A model generated the notes under the pieces. It searched no databases. It was not told the DNA's origin and saw nothing but the letters and a program-made list of their open reading frames with translations. Positions 34,180 to 42,446 of a DNA stretch of 64,000 nt are shown piece after piece. The position numbers and the translations under genes are program-made. Source of the stretch: Nocardioides daejeonensis (lineage in GTDB: Bacteria; Actinomycetota; Actinomycetes; Propionibacteriales; Nocardioidaceae); assembly GCF_003194585.1 (NCBI RefSeq), contig NZ_QHKZ01000010.1, positions 1 to 64,000 of the forward strand. The letters run 5' to 3'. How positions within the stretch are numbered: the first letter of the stretch is position 1; each line of letters opens with the position of its first letter.

Positions 34180-34490
34180 CTGATCGCGTCCCGGTACTGC
34201 TCCGGCACCAGGTCGGCGTAGTCGGGGTTCTTCTTGATGAAGCCGGCCACGGCGGGGCAGACCGGCCGCACCTGGAGACCGGCCGCGCGGGTCGTGTCGA
34301 GGCCCTCCCGGATGACCCTCTTGGCGAGCCCCCGGCCGGCGTAGGCGTCGTCGACCTCGGTGTGGGGGAAGGTGCGCACCCCGTCACGATCGACGTACTC
34401 GGTGAAGCCGGCCAGCGCCCCGTCGACGAGCACCTCGAACCGTCCACGGTCGGCGGCGTCCACCACGGTGATCGTCTGCTCCTCGCTCAT
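34176..34490 (-). CDS. GNAT acetyltransferase, YjdJ/GCN5-like small type
   Basis: A 104-residue N-acetyltransferase-like protein of the short Gcn5-related group. It shows FEVLVDGALAGFTEYVDRDG, the TEVDDAYAGRGLAKRVIREGLD acetyl-CoA loop (short segment AYAGRGLA), and the closing PVCPAVAGFIKKNPDYADLV, all hallmarks of the YjdJ family. AAGGAGG lies six bases before ATG 34490. The substrate is unknown. It precedes the HNH lipoprotein with apparent translational coupling. Confidence 0.88.
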   Translation of the reverse strand: MSEEQTITVVDAADRGRFEVLVDGALAGFTEYVDRDGVRTFPHTEVDDAYAGRGLAKRVIREGLDTTRAAGLQVRPVCPAVAGFIKKNPDYADLVPEQYRDAIS

Positions 34491-34585
34491 CCCTGCCTCC
34501 TTCGGATCGCCCGTGCGGGTCGGACGGCCCGCACCCTCGCGATGATGGCACACGGCTCCGACCGGGTTGAGGAGGAGCAGTCGGG

Positions 34586-35434
34586 TCACTGCCGGGCGCA
34601 GGCCTTGGCGCGCTTGATCAGCGTGTCGGCGGGCTCCTTGGAGATCACCCGGGCCGGTTGCGGAGCCGTCACCTCGAAGTTGTTGCCCTGCTTGGTGAAC
34701 TGCACGTCGAGCACGAAACCCTCAAGGTCGGCGAGCGGCTTCAAGGCCCCGGTGGCCTTCAGGCCGGCGCGGGCGAGTGCTCCCAGCAGCTGGGCGCTGG
34801 TCGTGCTCCAGCCGGTCATGCGGTTGCCGCTGACGGCGAAGCTCGCCGGCACCCGTGCGTCGAGGGCCGAGGCCAGCTCGACAGCGGTGATCAGGGTCGG
34901 GTCGACGGCCAGCAGCGCCTGGACGAGGTTGACCGATCCGCTGATCTGGTCCTTGTTCCACCGCTTGCCCTTCGCGGTCAGCGCGGCACCGACCGCGCCG
35001 GCGTACGCCCCGGGAATCTCCGCGCTGGTCACCGGCAAGGCGTTGGTCATGCGCACCCAACAGGTCCGGCGCGGGCTCATCTTGGCGGTGCGCAGCCGCA
35101 CCCAGACGCCGCCCGGCGTGCGGATGGTGTCGGTGAAGGCGGTCTCCACGCCCTGGGCGCTCACGATCCGGGTGAGCGAAGCGCTGTCGGCCGAGAGCTG
35201 GAACCGGCCCTGGTCGCGGGTGGTGCCGATCGCGACGCTGAACGCGCCGGTGTCGTCCTTGCGTAGCTTCCGCACGGCCGTCGCGAGCACCTTCGGTGCG
35301 GGCTGGTCGGTCGGTATGTCGTTGACCTCGCTCTCCGGGAGCGGAGGTGGCAGCTCGGGGTCGCTGCAGCTCACCGTCAGCAGGGGCAGCAGTGAGCCGG
35401 CGACCAGCAGGCGGATCCGGCGCGAGATCGACAT
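34586..35434 (-). CDS. LppX/LprAFG-like lipoprotein
   Basis: A 282-residue lipoprotein. Signal peptide SRRIRLLVAGSLLPLLTVSC ends in a clear lipobox LTVSC. The mature part resembles the LprG/LppX fold: VLATAVRKLRKDDTGAFSVAIGTT, VETAFTDTIRTPGGVWVRL, RTCWVRMTN, KPLADLEGFVLDVQFTKQGN. In mycobacteria such proteins carry lipids across the periplasm. ATG 35434 gives a standard signal; ATG 35443 (MRP-) is also possible. Divergent from rnhA with 42 bp between. Confidence 0.8.
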   Translation of the reverse strand: MSISRRIRLLVAGSLLPLLTVSCSDPELPPPLPESEVNDIPTDQPAPKVLATAVRKLRKDDTGAFSVAIGTTRDQGRFQLSADSASLTRIVSAQGVETAFTDTIRTPGGVWVRLRTAKMSPRRTCWVRMTNALPVTSAEIPGAYAGAVGAALTAKGKRWNKDQISGSVNLVQALLAVDPTLITAVELASALDARVPASFAVSGNRMTGWSTTSAQLLGALARAGLKATGALKPLADLEGFVLDVQFTKQGNNFEVTAPQPARVISKEPADTLIKRAKACARQ

Positions 35435-35476
35435 GGGCCTCATTCTCACCGATCCATCGTCTGGGATGATGCACCG

Positions 35477-36013
35477 GTGACCATCTGTGCCGCCGCTGAC
35501 GGATCCGCACTCGGCAATCCCGGCCCGGCCGGCTGGGGTTGGTACGTCGACGACGAGCACTGGGCGTGTGGCGGCTGGCCCCACGGCACCAACAACATGG
35601 GCGAGCTCATGGCGGTCCTCGACCTGCTGCAGCAGACTGCGCACACCGGCGAGGACCTGCTCGTCTACTGCGACAGCCAGCACGTCATCAACTCGGTCAC
35701 CAAGTGGATGGCGGGGTGGAAGCGCAAGGGCTGGCGCAAGAAGGACGGCCAGCCGGTGCTCAACGTCGAGCTGATGCGTGCCCTCGACGCCGCGATGGCT
35801 GGACGTCAGGTGAGGTTCGAGTGGGTGAAGGGCCATGCCGGTCACCCGCTGAATGAGGCCGCGGACCGGTTGGCGAACCGAGCAGCCGGTTCCTGGCGTG
35901 ACGGGGTCGCGCCCGAGCCCGGGCCGGGCTACCCGGGCGCCGCCACGGCCCATCCCGACGTGACCGTCGGTCAGGTTGCCGAGGAGCCCGACCTCCTCTC
36001 GATGCTGGATTGA
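35477..36013 (+). CDS. rnhA: Ribonuclease HI
   Basis: A 178-residue RNase H that removes RNA from RNA-DNA hybrids. Active-site carboxylates lie in ICAAADGSALGNPGPAGWGWYV (first Asp), NNMGELMAVLDLL (Glu), VYCDSQHVIN (second Asp) and HPLNEAADRLAN (third Asp); WVKGHAGHPLNEAAD is the classic C-terminal motif. The last 30 residues (EPGPGYPG to LLSMLD) are an extra tail. GTG start at 35477. Single gene, divergent from the lipoprotein gene. Confidence 0.92.
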   Translation: MTICAAADGSALGNPGPAGWGWYVDDEHWACGGWPHGTNNMGELMAVLDLLQQTAHTGEDLLVYCDSQHVINSVTKWMAGWKRKGWRKKDGQPVLNVELMRALDAAMAGRQVRFEWVKGHAGHPLNEAADRLANRAAGSWRDGVAPEPGPGYPGAATAHPDVTVGQVAEEPDLLSMLD

Positions 36014-36028
36014 GCTCGGCCGGGCTGT

Positions 36029-36430
36029 TCAGACCGTCGTCTGTCGGCGCAGCTCGAGCCAGACCATCACCAGCGCCACCGCTGATCCGATGAGGGTCTC
36101 GATGCCGCGGTCGAGCAGCAGGCTCCCGGCCGGTCGTTCCACGGCGAGCTGGCCGATGAGCAGCGCGAGGGGCGTGATGAACAGCAGCGCCAGACCATAG
36201 TTCTTGCCGACGAGCATCTCGGTGACGAACTGCAGCACGATCACCGTGAGCACCACCCCGACCGGCCCCAGCTGCAGGGCGAGGAGCAGGGCCGCAGCCA
36301 GGCACAGCAGCAGGGGTACGCCGACGCTCACCCCGGCCCGGATCGCCACGCGGTGGGAGCCCGGCGCCGGGTGCACCCGCAGCAGGTCGGCGGCACGGGG
36401 ACGGGATTCGGGAGGTGACACGTCTTCCAT
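36029..36430 (-). CDS. Short FUSC-like membrane protein, possibly internally deleted
   Basis: A 133-residue protein: a soluble start with HPAPGSHRVAIRAGVSVGVP, then three or four helices (LLLCLAAALLLALQLG, VVLTVIVLQFVTEMLVG, YGLALLFITPLALLIGQLA, GIETLIGSAVALVMVWL). The opening and the NYGLALLFITPLALL segment are both typical of FUSC/aromatic-acid exporter proteins, which have over 300 residues. Here the two ends seem joined with the middle missing. No frameshift is seen; it may be a functional mini-form. ATG 36430 is preceded by the divergent DUF1059 gene. Confidence 0.65.
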   Translation of the reverse strand: MEDVSPPESRPRAADLLRVHPAPGSHRVAIRAGVSVGVPLLLCLAAALLLALQLGPVGVVLTVIVLQFVTEMLVGKNYGLALLFITPLALLIGQLAVERPAGSLLLDRGIETLIGSAVALVMVWLELRRQTTV

Positions 36431-36499
36431 TGTTCCCGGTGTCAGAATGGGCCTCGCCGGCCCGGAGTGTGACCCGGGCCACCGGAGCCTGGAGGAACC

Positions 36500-36646
36500 A
36501 TGAAGACGCGTCTCACCTGCCCTTGCGGCGAACTGCTCAAGGGCGAGAACGAGGACGAGCTGGTCGAGGTCGCGCAGGCGCACCTGAAGGAGAACCACCC
36601 CGGGCACGAATACACCCGCGAGCAGATCCTCTTCATGGCGCTCTGA
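36500..36646 (+). CDS. DUF1059 small metal-binding-like protein
   Basis: A 48-residue protein with Cys7-x-Cys9 in LTCPCGELLKG, the acidic helix EDELVEVAQAHLKENH and conserved PGHEYTREQIL. These are the marks of DUF1059, predicted to bind metal through Cys and His. GGAGGA precedes the ATG. It is 4 bp before the DUF2804 gene, so likely one transcript. Function unknown. Confidence 0.9.
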   Translation: MKTRLTCPCGELLKGENEDELVEVAQAHLKENHPGHEYTREQILFMAL

Positions 36647-36650
36647 GCCG

Positions 36651-37658
36651 GTGTTCGAGCGCGAGCTCACCGGTCCGGCGTCGCTGACACTGCCGTCGGG
36701 GTACCTCAACCGGGACGCGGTCGGCTTCATGCGTACGCCGCTGCTCACCACCGACGGTATCGGCCGTGGCCGGGTGGGCGCGGGCCGGAACAAGCGGTGG
36801 GAGTACTGGGCGGTCACGACGCCGAGCCACGTCGTGGCGGTGGTGGTCTCCGACATCGGCTATGCCGGGGTCAACGGGCTGTGGGTGCTCGACCGAGGCA
36901 CCCAGGAAGCGATCAACCAGGACGCGATCACCCCGCTCGGTGCCGGCGTACACCTGCCGGGCACCCTCGGCCGCGGATTCGCCACCGTCGACACCTCCAC
37001 CCTCAAGGTGCAGATCGAGGAGGTGCCGGGAGGCACCCGCATCCGTGCCCGGAGCGGACGGATCGAGGTCGACGTCCTCGCCCGGCGACCGGAGGGGCAC
37101 GAGTGCCTCGGCGTGGTGGTGCCGTGGACCGACCGGCTTTTCCAATACACCGTGAAGGACGTCGCACGCCCGGCGACCGGCTCACTCCGGGTCGACGGCG
37201 TCGACCACACCCTCCCTGCTGGGGAGACGTGGGCCACGCTCGACCACGGTCGCGGTCGGTGGCCGCGTCGTGTGCACTGGAACTGGGGCGCCGGCTCCGG
37301 GCGGACCGACGGCCGAGTGCTCGGTCTCCAGGTGGGGGGCCAGTGGACCGTCGGCACCGGCAGCTGCGAGAACGCGCTGCTGGTCGACGGCCGACTCCAC
37401 AAGGTCAGCGAGGAGCTGACCTGGGCGTACGACGTCGAGCAGCCCTTGGCTCCTTGGCGGGTCACCGGTGAGACCGTGGACCTCACCTTCGTGCCGGAGT
37501 ACGACAAGCACACCGTCACGGACCTGCGGCTGATCTCCTCCCATACCCACCAGTGCTTCGGCACCTGGTCCGGCCGGGTCCTGGCGACCGAGTTGGGGGA
37601 GTGGGTGCGGCTGGCAGACGTCTTCGGTTGGGCCGAGGACGTCCGCCAGCTCTGGTGA
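36651..37658 (+). CDS. DUF2804 family protein
   Basis: A 335-residue soluble beta-rich protein of DUF2804. Motifs are PSGYLNRDAVGFMRTPL, the duplicated Trp-rich core RVHWNWGAGSG and FQYTVKDVARP, ATLDHGRGRWP and the C-terminal HQCFGTWSGRV. GTG start at 36651, directly after the DUF1059 gene. DUF2804 resembles lipocalin-like/AttH carotenoid-modifying folds, but its role is unknown. No signal peptide. Confidence 0.85.
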   Translation: MFERELTGPASLTLPSGYLNRDAVGFMRTPLLTTDGIGRGRVGAGRNKRWEYWAVTTPSHVVAVVVSDIGYAGVNGLWVLDRGTQEAINQDAITPLGAGVHLPGTLGRGFATVDTSTLKVQIEEVPGGTRIRARSGRIEVDVLARRPEGHECLGVVVPWTDRLFQYTVKDVARPATGSLRVDGVDHTLPAGETWATLDHGRGRWPRRVHWNWGAGSGRTDGRVLGLQVGGQWTVGTGSCENALLVDGRLHKVSEELTWAYDVEQPLAPWRVTGETVDLTFVPEYDKHTVTDLRLISSHTHQCFGTWSGRVLATELGEWVRLADVFGWAEDVRQLW

Positions 37659-37670
37659 GAGCAGCCCGGC

Positions 37671-38834
37671 TCAGCCGGCCAACAGCTGCCGGGCCATCAC
37701 GAGGCGCTGGATCTGGTTGGTGCCCTCGTAGATCTGGGTGATCTTGGCGTCGCGCATCATCCGCTCGACCGGGAAGTCCTGCGTGTAGCCGTAGCCGCCG
37801 AGGAGCTGCACCGCGTCGGTGGTCACCTCCATGGCCACGTCGGAGGCGTAGCACTTGGCCGCTGCGCCGTAGAAGGAGAGGTCGGCGTCGTTGCGCTCCG
37901 ACTTGGCGGCTGCGACGTAGACCATCTGGCGCGCGGTCTCCACCTTCATCGCCATGTCGGCCAGCATGAACTGCAGCGCCTGGAAGTCGGCGATCCGCTT
38001 GCCGAACTGCTTGCGCTCCTTGACGTAGCCGAGCGCGAAGTCGAGCGCACCCTGGGCGATGCCGACCGCCTGCGCACCGATGGTGACGCGGGTGTGGTCG
38101 AGCGTGCGCAGGGCCAGCTGGAGTCCGGAGCCGGGCTCGCCGATCATCCGGTCGCCCGGGATCCGCACGTTGTCGAAGAGCAGCTCGCGGGTGGGGGAGC
38201 CCTTGATGCCGAGCTTTCGTTCCTTCTCGCCGAAGGTGAAGCCGGCATCGGACTTCTCCAGGATGAAGGCGCTGACGTTGCGGCCGCGCGGACCGTCGGG
38301 ATCGGTGACCGCGAGCACGGTGTAGAAGTCGGAGACCCCGGCGTTGGTGATCCACGACTTCTGGCCGTTGATCACCCACGTGTCGCCGTCGGCCTTGGCG
38401 CGGGTCTTCATCGAGGCGGTGTCCGAGCCGGCATCGCGCTCGGAGAGCCCGTAGGAGAAGCCGCTGTGTCCCTGGGCGAGTGGTGTGAGGTAGCGCTTCT
38501 TCAGATCCTCGTCGCCGCCCAGGATCAGGGGCATCGAGCCCAGCTTGTTGACGGCAGGGATGAGCGAGGAGGAGGCGCAGACGCGGGCGACCTCCTCGAT
38601 CACGATGCAGGTCGCGAGGGCGTCGGCACCCACGCCGTCGTACTCCTCGGCGACGTGCGGGGCGAAGAAGTCGGTCTCGACCAGGGCGTCGTGCGCCTCC
38701 TGCGGGTAGCGGGCCTGGTCGTCCACCTCGGCGGCGTACGGCGCGATGCGGGCCTCGGCGACGTTGCGGACTGCCTCGCGCAGGGCATCGTGGTCCTCGG
38801 AGACGCGGTAGAGGTCGAAGTCGGGGTTGCTCAT
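37671..38834 (-). CDS. Acyl-CoA dehydrogenase
   Basis: A 387-residue FAD acyl-CoA dehydrogenase. N-terminal helical domain (REAVRNVAEARIAPYAAEVD), the FAD-binding middle with YGLSERDAGSDTASMKTRA and WVINGQKSWITNAGVSD, and the C-terminal part with ALDFALGYVKERKQFGKRI and LGGYGYTQDFPVERMMRDAKI. The catalytic base is the Glu of IYEGTNQIQR. It forms a minus-strand pair with the 3-hydroxyacyl-CoA dehydrogenase upstream (15-bp gap), catalysing the first and third steps of beta-oxidation. Confidence 0.93.
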   Translation of the reverse strand: MSNPDFDLYRVSEDHDALREAVRNVAEARIAPYAAEVDDQARYPQEAHDALVETDFFAPHVAEEYDGVGADALATCIVIEEVARVCASSSLIPAVNKLGSMPLILGGDEDLKKRYLTPLAQGHSGFSYGLSERDAGSDTASMKTRAKADGDTWVINGQKSWITNAGVSDFYTVLAVTDPDGPRGRNVSAFILEKSDAGFTFGEKERKLGIKGSPTRELLFDNVRIPGDRMIGEPGSGLQLALRTLDHTRVTIGAQAVGIAQGALDFALGYVKERKQFGKRIADFQALQFMLADMAMKVETARQMVYVAAAKSERNDADLSFYGAAAKCYASDVAMEVTTDAVQLLGGYGYTQDFPVERMMRDAKITQIYEGTNQIQRLVMARQLLAG

Positions 38835-38849
38835 CGGGGTTCCTTGGTG

Positions 38850-39692
38850 TCAGTAGGTGTAGAAGCCGCGACCGGTCTTGCGGCCGAGGAGCCCGGCGTC
38901 GACCATCCGGGCGAGCAGCGGCGGGGCGGCGTAGAGCGGCTCCTTGAACTCCTCGTAGAGCGACTCGGCGACAGCCTTGGTGGTGTCGAGACCGATCAGG
39001 TCGGCCAGCGCCAGCGGCCCTTGCGGGTGGGCGGCGCCCAGCACCAGACCGCGGTCGATGTCCTCGGCGGTGGCGAAGCCCGACTCGAGCATCCGGATCG
39101 CCGAGAGCACGAAGGGGATCAGAAGTGCGTTGACCACGAAGCCGGCGCGGTCCTGGCAGTCGATGGCGGTCTTGCCGAGCACCTCCTCGACGAAGGTCCG
39201 CGAGCGCTCGGTCGTCTCGGCGCTCGTCAACAGGCTGGGCACCAGCTCGACCAGCTTGAGCACCGGCACCGGGTTGAAGAAGTGGATGCCCAGCACGTGC
39301 TGGGGCCGCGAGGTGACCACGCCCAGCTTCATGATCGGGATGGAGGAGGTGTTGGAGGCGAGGATCGCCTCGGGGTCGGTGACGATCCGGTCGAGCTCCT
39401 TGAAGAGGCTCGTCTTGGCGGTCTCGTCCTCGACGATCGCCTCGATCACCAGCTGGCGGTCGGCGAGCTCCTCCAGGCTGTCGACCACTCGGATCCGGCC
39501 GAGCACCTCGGCGGCACTCTCGATCTTGCCGCGCTGCTCGGCCCGCTCCAGCGACTTCGTCAGGCGGGCGAGGCCGGCCGCAGCGGCTTCAGGTGACGAC
39601 TCCGCGACCACGACGTCCAGGCCGGCGCGGGCGCTGACTTCGGCGATGCCGGCCCCCATCAGTCCGCATCCGACGACTCCGATCCGCTGCAT
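38850..39692 (-). CDS. 3-hydroxybutyryl-CoA dehydrogenase (FadB2 type)
   Basis: A 280-residue NAD(P)-dependent 3-hydroxyacyl-CoA dehydrogenase. Dinucleotide motif IGVVGCGLMGAGIAEV, substrate region ILASNTSSIPIMKLG, catalytic His in VLGIHFFNPVPVLKLVELV and catalytic Glu in EVLGKTAIDCQDRAGFVVN context, then GLVLGAAHPQGPLALADLIGLD and GLLGRKTGRGFYTY. GGAGG six bases before ATG 39692. It oxidises 3-hydroxyacyl-CoA, or reduces acetoacetyl-CoA in PHB/butanoate pathways. Divergent from a TetR gene, likely its regulator. Confidence 0.92.
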   Translation of the reverse strand: MQRIGVVGCGLMGAGIAEVSARAGLDVVVAESSPEAAAAGLARLTKSLERAEQRGKIESAAEVLGRIRVVDSLEELADRQLVIEAIVEDETAKTSLFKELDRIVTDPEAILASNTSSIPIMKLGVVTSRPQHVLGIHFFNPVPVLKLVELVPSLLTSAETTERSRTFVEEVLGKTAIDCQDRAGFVVNALLIPFVLSAIRMLESGFATAEDIDRGLVLGAAHPQGPLALADLIGLDTTKAVAESLYEEFKEPLYAAPPLLARMVDAGLLGRKTGRGFYTY

Positions 39693-39732
39693 GGCATCCT
39701 CCAGAAGTGTGTGTGGCCCGCGCACGATGTGA

Positions 39733-39741
39733 TACTCAGTA
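39733..39741. promoter_or_regulatory. Candidate operator between FadB2 and TetR genes
   Basis: TACT-C-AGTA is a small palindrome, followed by GTAC-C-GTAC overlapping at 39739-39747 and GGACCTAGTTCC nearby. All lie in the 101-bp divergent region. A TetR footprint here is plausible but the exact site is unclear. Confidence 0.3.
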
Positions 39742-39793
39742 CCGTACACATGGGACCTAGTTCCAACCAAGTCGACGAAGTGAAGGAGGCCCG

Positions 39794-40462
39794 GTGGGAG
39801 CCATCGAGACCCGGGAACGGACCGTGGCTGCGGCGTACCAGCTCTTCGAGGAGCGGGGGTACGACGGCACCTCCGTCGACGACATCGCGGAGCGGGCCGG
39901 CATCGGGCGGAGCACCTTCTTCCGGATGTTCGGCTCGAAGGAGGACGTGATCTTCCCTGAGCACGACTCGTTGCTCGCCAGCATCGAGGCGCGCCTGGCG
40001 GGCGCGGTGACCACCGAGACCCGCTATGTCGCCGTCGCCGAGGCGGCGCGCCTGGTGCTGCTGCACTACCTCGCCGAGGGGGAGGTGGCCCGGGCGCGCT
40101 ACCGCCTGACGCGGTCGGTGCCCGCCTTGCGGGCCAGGGAGATTGCGGGCATGCAGCAGTACCAGCGGCTCTTCCGCACCTGGATCCACCGCTGGTACGA
40201 GGGGGCCCCCGAGGCCGCGCTGCGTGCCGAGCTGATGGCGGCCGCGGTGGTGACCGGCCACAACCATGTGCTGCGCGGCTGGCTCCGGGGGCTGACCGAG
40301 GATCCGATGGCCGACTTCGACCGGGCGATGGTCGAGGTGATGCGGCTCTTCGCCGGCGGGCCCGACGAGGAGGCCGGCACCACGGTCATCGTCCTGCGCA
40401 CCCCGCGGCAGGTCGAGTCGGTACTGCCGCAGGTGCGTGCGGCGCTGATCGCCGAGGAGTGA
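39794..40462 (+). CDS. TetR-family regulator of fatty-acid genes
   Basis: A 222-residue TetR protein. The helix-turn-helix is residues 25-48: TSVDDIAERAGIGRSTFFRMFGSKEDV in two pieces. The ligand domain carries RYRLTRSVPALRAREI and EAALRAELMAAAVVTGHNHVLRGWL, resembling regulators of acyl-CoA metabolism. GAAGGAGG precedes the GTG start at 39794. Divergent from the 3-hydroxyacyl-CoA dehydrogenase unit. Its stop abuts that of the opposing XRE-TetR gene in TGATCA. Confidence 0.88.
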   Translation: MGAIETRERTVAAAYQLFEERGYDGTSVDDIAERAGIGRSTFFRMFGSKEDVIFPEHDSLLASIEARLAGAVTTETRYVAVAEAARLVLLHYLAEGEVARARYRLTRSVPALRAREIAGMQQYQRLFRTWIHRWYEGAPEAALRAELMAAAVVTGHNHVLRGWLRGLTEDPMADFDRAMVEVMRLFAGGPDEEAGTTVIVLRTPRQVESVLPQVRAALIAEE

Positions 40463-41281
40463 TCAACGGGCGCGCGTGTCGCCCAGCATGGCGAGGGCCA
40501 GGCGCGCGAACTCGCGGGCGATCTCGTCGGGTGTGAGCGAGCCGTCCGGGCGGAACCACTGCGGCAGGCTGGTGCACATCGTCGAGATGGCGCGCAGTGC
40601 GGGAAGCGGCTCGGCGGCAGCGAAGGTGCCGTCGTCGATGGCGGCAAGTGCCTCGGTGTCGATCCGGTGCTGCAGGTCGTTGCGCTGCTCGCGGATCTGG
40701 GTGGCCTCGGGCTCCTCGAAGCTGCGCATCTCGCTGGCTCCGATGAAGGCCAGGTCGGGGCGGTGCACGTGGAAGAGCGCCAACGCCTCGACCATGAGGG
40801 CGAAGCGCTCCGCGGGGGTCTCGCCCTCCTGGCGGGCCGCGCCGACGCGCTCGTGGAGCTCCTTCATCGTCAGCTCCATGGCGGCCGCGAGAAGGTCGTG
40901 CTTGCGTGGGTAGTGGTGGTACAGCCCCGCGACGCTGAGGCCCGCCTCCTGGGCGATCTCCCGCATCGTCGTGGCGGCGTACCCCTGGCGGACGACCAGT
41001 CGCACCGCTGCGGCCAGCACGGCGTCGATCTCCAGTGGTCCGAAGCTGCGCCAGTCCGGGGGCGGCTGGGCCGGTGGCGGAGGCGCCGGGGAGCGCAAGG
41101 CGTCGGGGGAGGTGTCGAGCGCCTGGGCGAGCTCCGCGAGGCGCGCCGGGGTGATCGCGACCTTGCCGTTCTCGATGCCGCTCATGGTGGCGGGGCTGAC
41201 CCCGATCTCGGCGGCAAGTGCCCGCAGCGTGGTGCCCTGGGCGCGCCGAGCCGCGCGGACGGACTCGGCAAGGTTGCTCAT
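40463..41281 (-). CDS. XRE-TetR fusion regulator
   Basis: A 272-residue protein with two different DNA-binding modules. Residues 5-58 form an XRE/HTH_3 domain (TTLRALAAEIGVSPATMSGIENGKVAIT in two parts). A Pro-rich linker (PAPPPPAQPPPDW) leads to a TetR helix-turn-helix (YAATTMREIAQEAGLSVAGLYHHYP, residues 95-118), then a TetR ligand domain (RFALMVEALALFHVHRP). ATG 41281 is preferred because the upstream ATG at 41317 would place the operator inside the gene. Divergent from the APH/acyl-CoA-dehydrogenase unit, which it probably controls. Confidence 0.88.
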   Translation of the reverse strand: MSNLAESVRAARRAQGTTLRALAAEIGVSPATMSGIENGKVAITPARLAELAQALDTSPDALRSPAPPPPAQPPPDWRSFGPLEIDAVLAAAVRLVVRQGYAATTMREIAQEAGLSVAGLYHHYPRKHDLLAAAMELTMKELHERVGAARQEGETPAERFALMVEALALFHVHRPDLAFIGASEMRSFEEPEATQIREQRNDLQHRIDTEALAAIDDGTFAAAEPLPALRAISTMCTSLPQWFRPDGSLTPDEIAREFARLALAMLGDTRAR

Positions 41282-41294
41282 GAACTGAACAATA

Positions 41295-41310
41295 CCGTAC
41301 GATCGTTCGG
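41295..41310. promoter_or_regulatory. TetR-type operator (CCGTACGATCGTTCGG)
   Basis: CCGTACGATCGTTCGG is a 16-bp inverted repeat with one mismatched pair, with core ACGATCGT. It lies 14 bases before the XRE-TetR start and 55 before the APH gene, at the divergent promoter. GAAC/GTTC elements flank it on both sides and could serve the XRE domain. Confidence 0.8.
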
Positions 41311-41364
41311 AGTTCATTGAACATCGTTGTCGTGTACTGCTCGCCGCATGCTTCAGGAGGACAT

Positions 41365-42387
41365 ATGCCCGCGAACGCCGCCGAGTTGGTCGCCCTGGAG
41401 GCGCTGCGCGAGCGCCTGGTCGAGGCGACTGCCGACGAGGCCTGGAGGCGGGCCGAGCCGACGTTGATCAGCGGCGGCAAGTCGAACCTGACCTTCCTCG
41501 TCTCTTCGCCGGCAGGAGAGCTCGTGCTGCGCCGGCCGCCGACCGGAGACCTGTTGCCCAGTGCGCACGACATGGGCCGCGAAGCCCGCGTGCAACGGGC
41601 GCTGGCCGGCACGGACGTGCCGGTCGCGCAGATCCTCCTGATCGACGAGGGTGGGCTCGTCGGCCGTCCCTGCTACGTCATGGAGAAGGTGCCTGGCCAC
41701 ATCGTCCGCGGCGACCTCCCCCCGGCGTACGCCGACACCCCGGACCGCCGGCGGGCGATGGCGGAGGCGTTCGTCGACGTCCTCGCCGACCTGCACGCCG
41801 TCGACTACCAGGCGGTCGGGCTGGGCGACTACGGCCGACCTGACGGATTCCTGGAGCGACAGGTGCGCCGATGGACCGGGCAGTGGGAGAAGAGCCGGAG
41901 CCACGACGTGCCCGAGATCGACGAGCTCGCTCGCCGGCTGGCTGCCTCCATCCCGGTGCAGCAGCGCAGCGCCATCGCGCACGGCGACTATCGCTTCGAC
42001 AACGTCGTCTTCGCGCCGGACGAGCCGGGCCGGATCAACGCCGTCCTCGACTGGGAGCTCTCCACGATCGGCGACCCACTGGCCGACGTGGGCCTGTTGA
42101 TGCTGTTCTGGCGCGAGCCGGGGGAGGAGTTCCCGCCGCTGATCCCCGGTGTGACCAACCTGCCCGGCTTCCCGACGCGAGCGGAGATCCTCGAGCGCTA
42201 CGCGGCCCGATCCGGCGCCGACCTCTCCGTGCTCGACCCCTACATCGCCTTCGCGCACTTCAAGTTCGCCGTGATCGCCCAGGGGGTCGCGGCCCGGTCC
42301 GCCGCGGGCGCGATGGGCGGCCAGGACTTCGGCAACCTCGATGCCGAGATCCGCCGCCTCGCGACCGAGGGCCTCGAGCTTCTCTGA
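41365..42387 (+). CDS. APH-family phosphotransferase (ACAD10/11-like kinase)
   Basis: A 340-residue aminoglycoside-phosphotransferase-fold kinase. Nucleotide loop region ISGGKSNLTFLV, VLRRPPTG, the catalytic IAHGDYRFDNVVF and metal site INAVLDWELSTIGDPLADVG. This subgroup is found beside acyl-CoA dehydrogenases and resembles the kinase domain of animal ACAD10/ACAD11, which phosphorylate 4-hydroxyacyl-CoAs. AGGAGG six bases before ATG 41365 sets the start. It is followed by an acyl-CoA dehydrogenase 59 bp on, so the pair may degrade hydroxylated fatty acids. Confidence 0.88.
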   Translation: MPANAAELVALEALRERLVEATADEAWRRAEPTLISGGKSNLTFLVSSPAGELVLRRPPTGDLLPSAHDMGREARVQRALAGTDVPVAQILLIDEGGLVGRPCYVMEKVPGHIVRGDLPPAYADTPDRRRAMAEAFVDVLADLHAVDYQAVGLGDYGRPDGFLERQVRRWTGQWEKSRSHDVPEIDELARRLAASIPVQQRSAIAHGDYRFDNVVFAPDEPGRINAVLDWELSTIGDPLADVGLLMLFWREPGEEFPPLIPGVTNLPGFPTRAEILERYAARSGADLSVLDPYIAFAHFKFAVIAQGVAARSAAGAMGGQDFGNLDAEIRRLATEGLELL

Positions 42388-42446
42388 CCACCGTCTCCGA
42401 CCGAGACAGCCACCGTTTTTCGACCACCACCTCCAGGGAGTGACCC

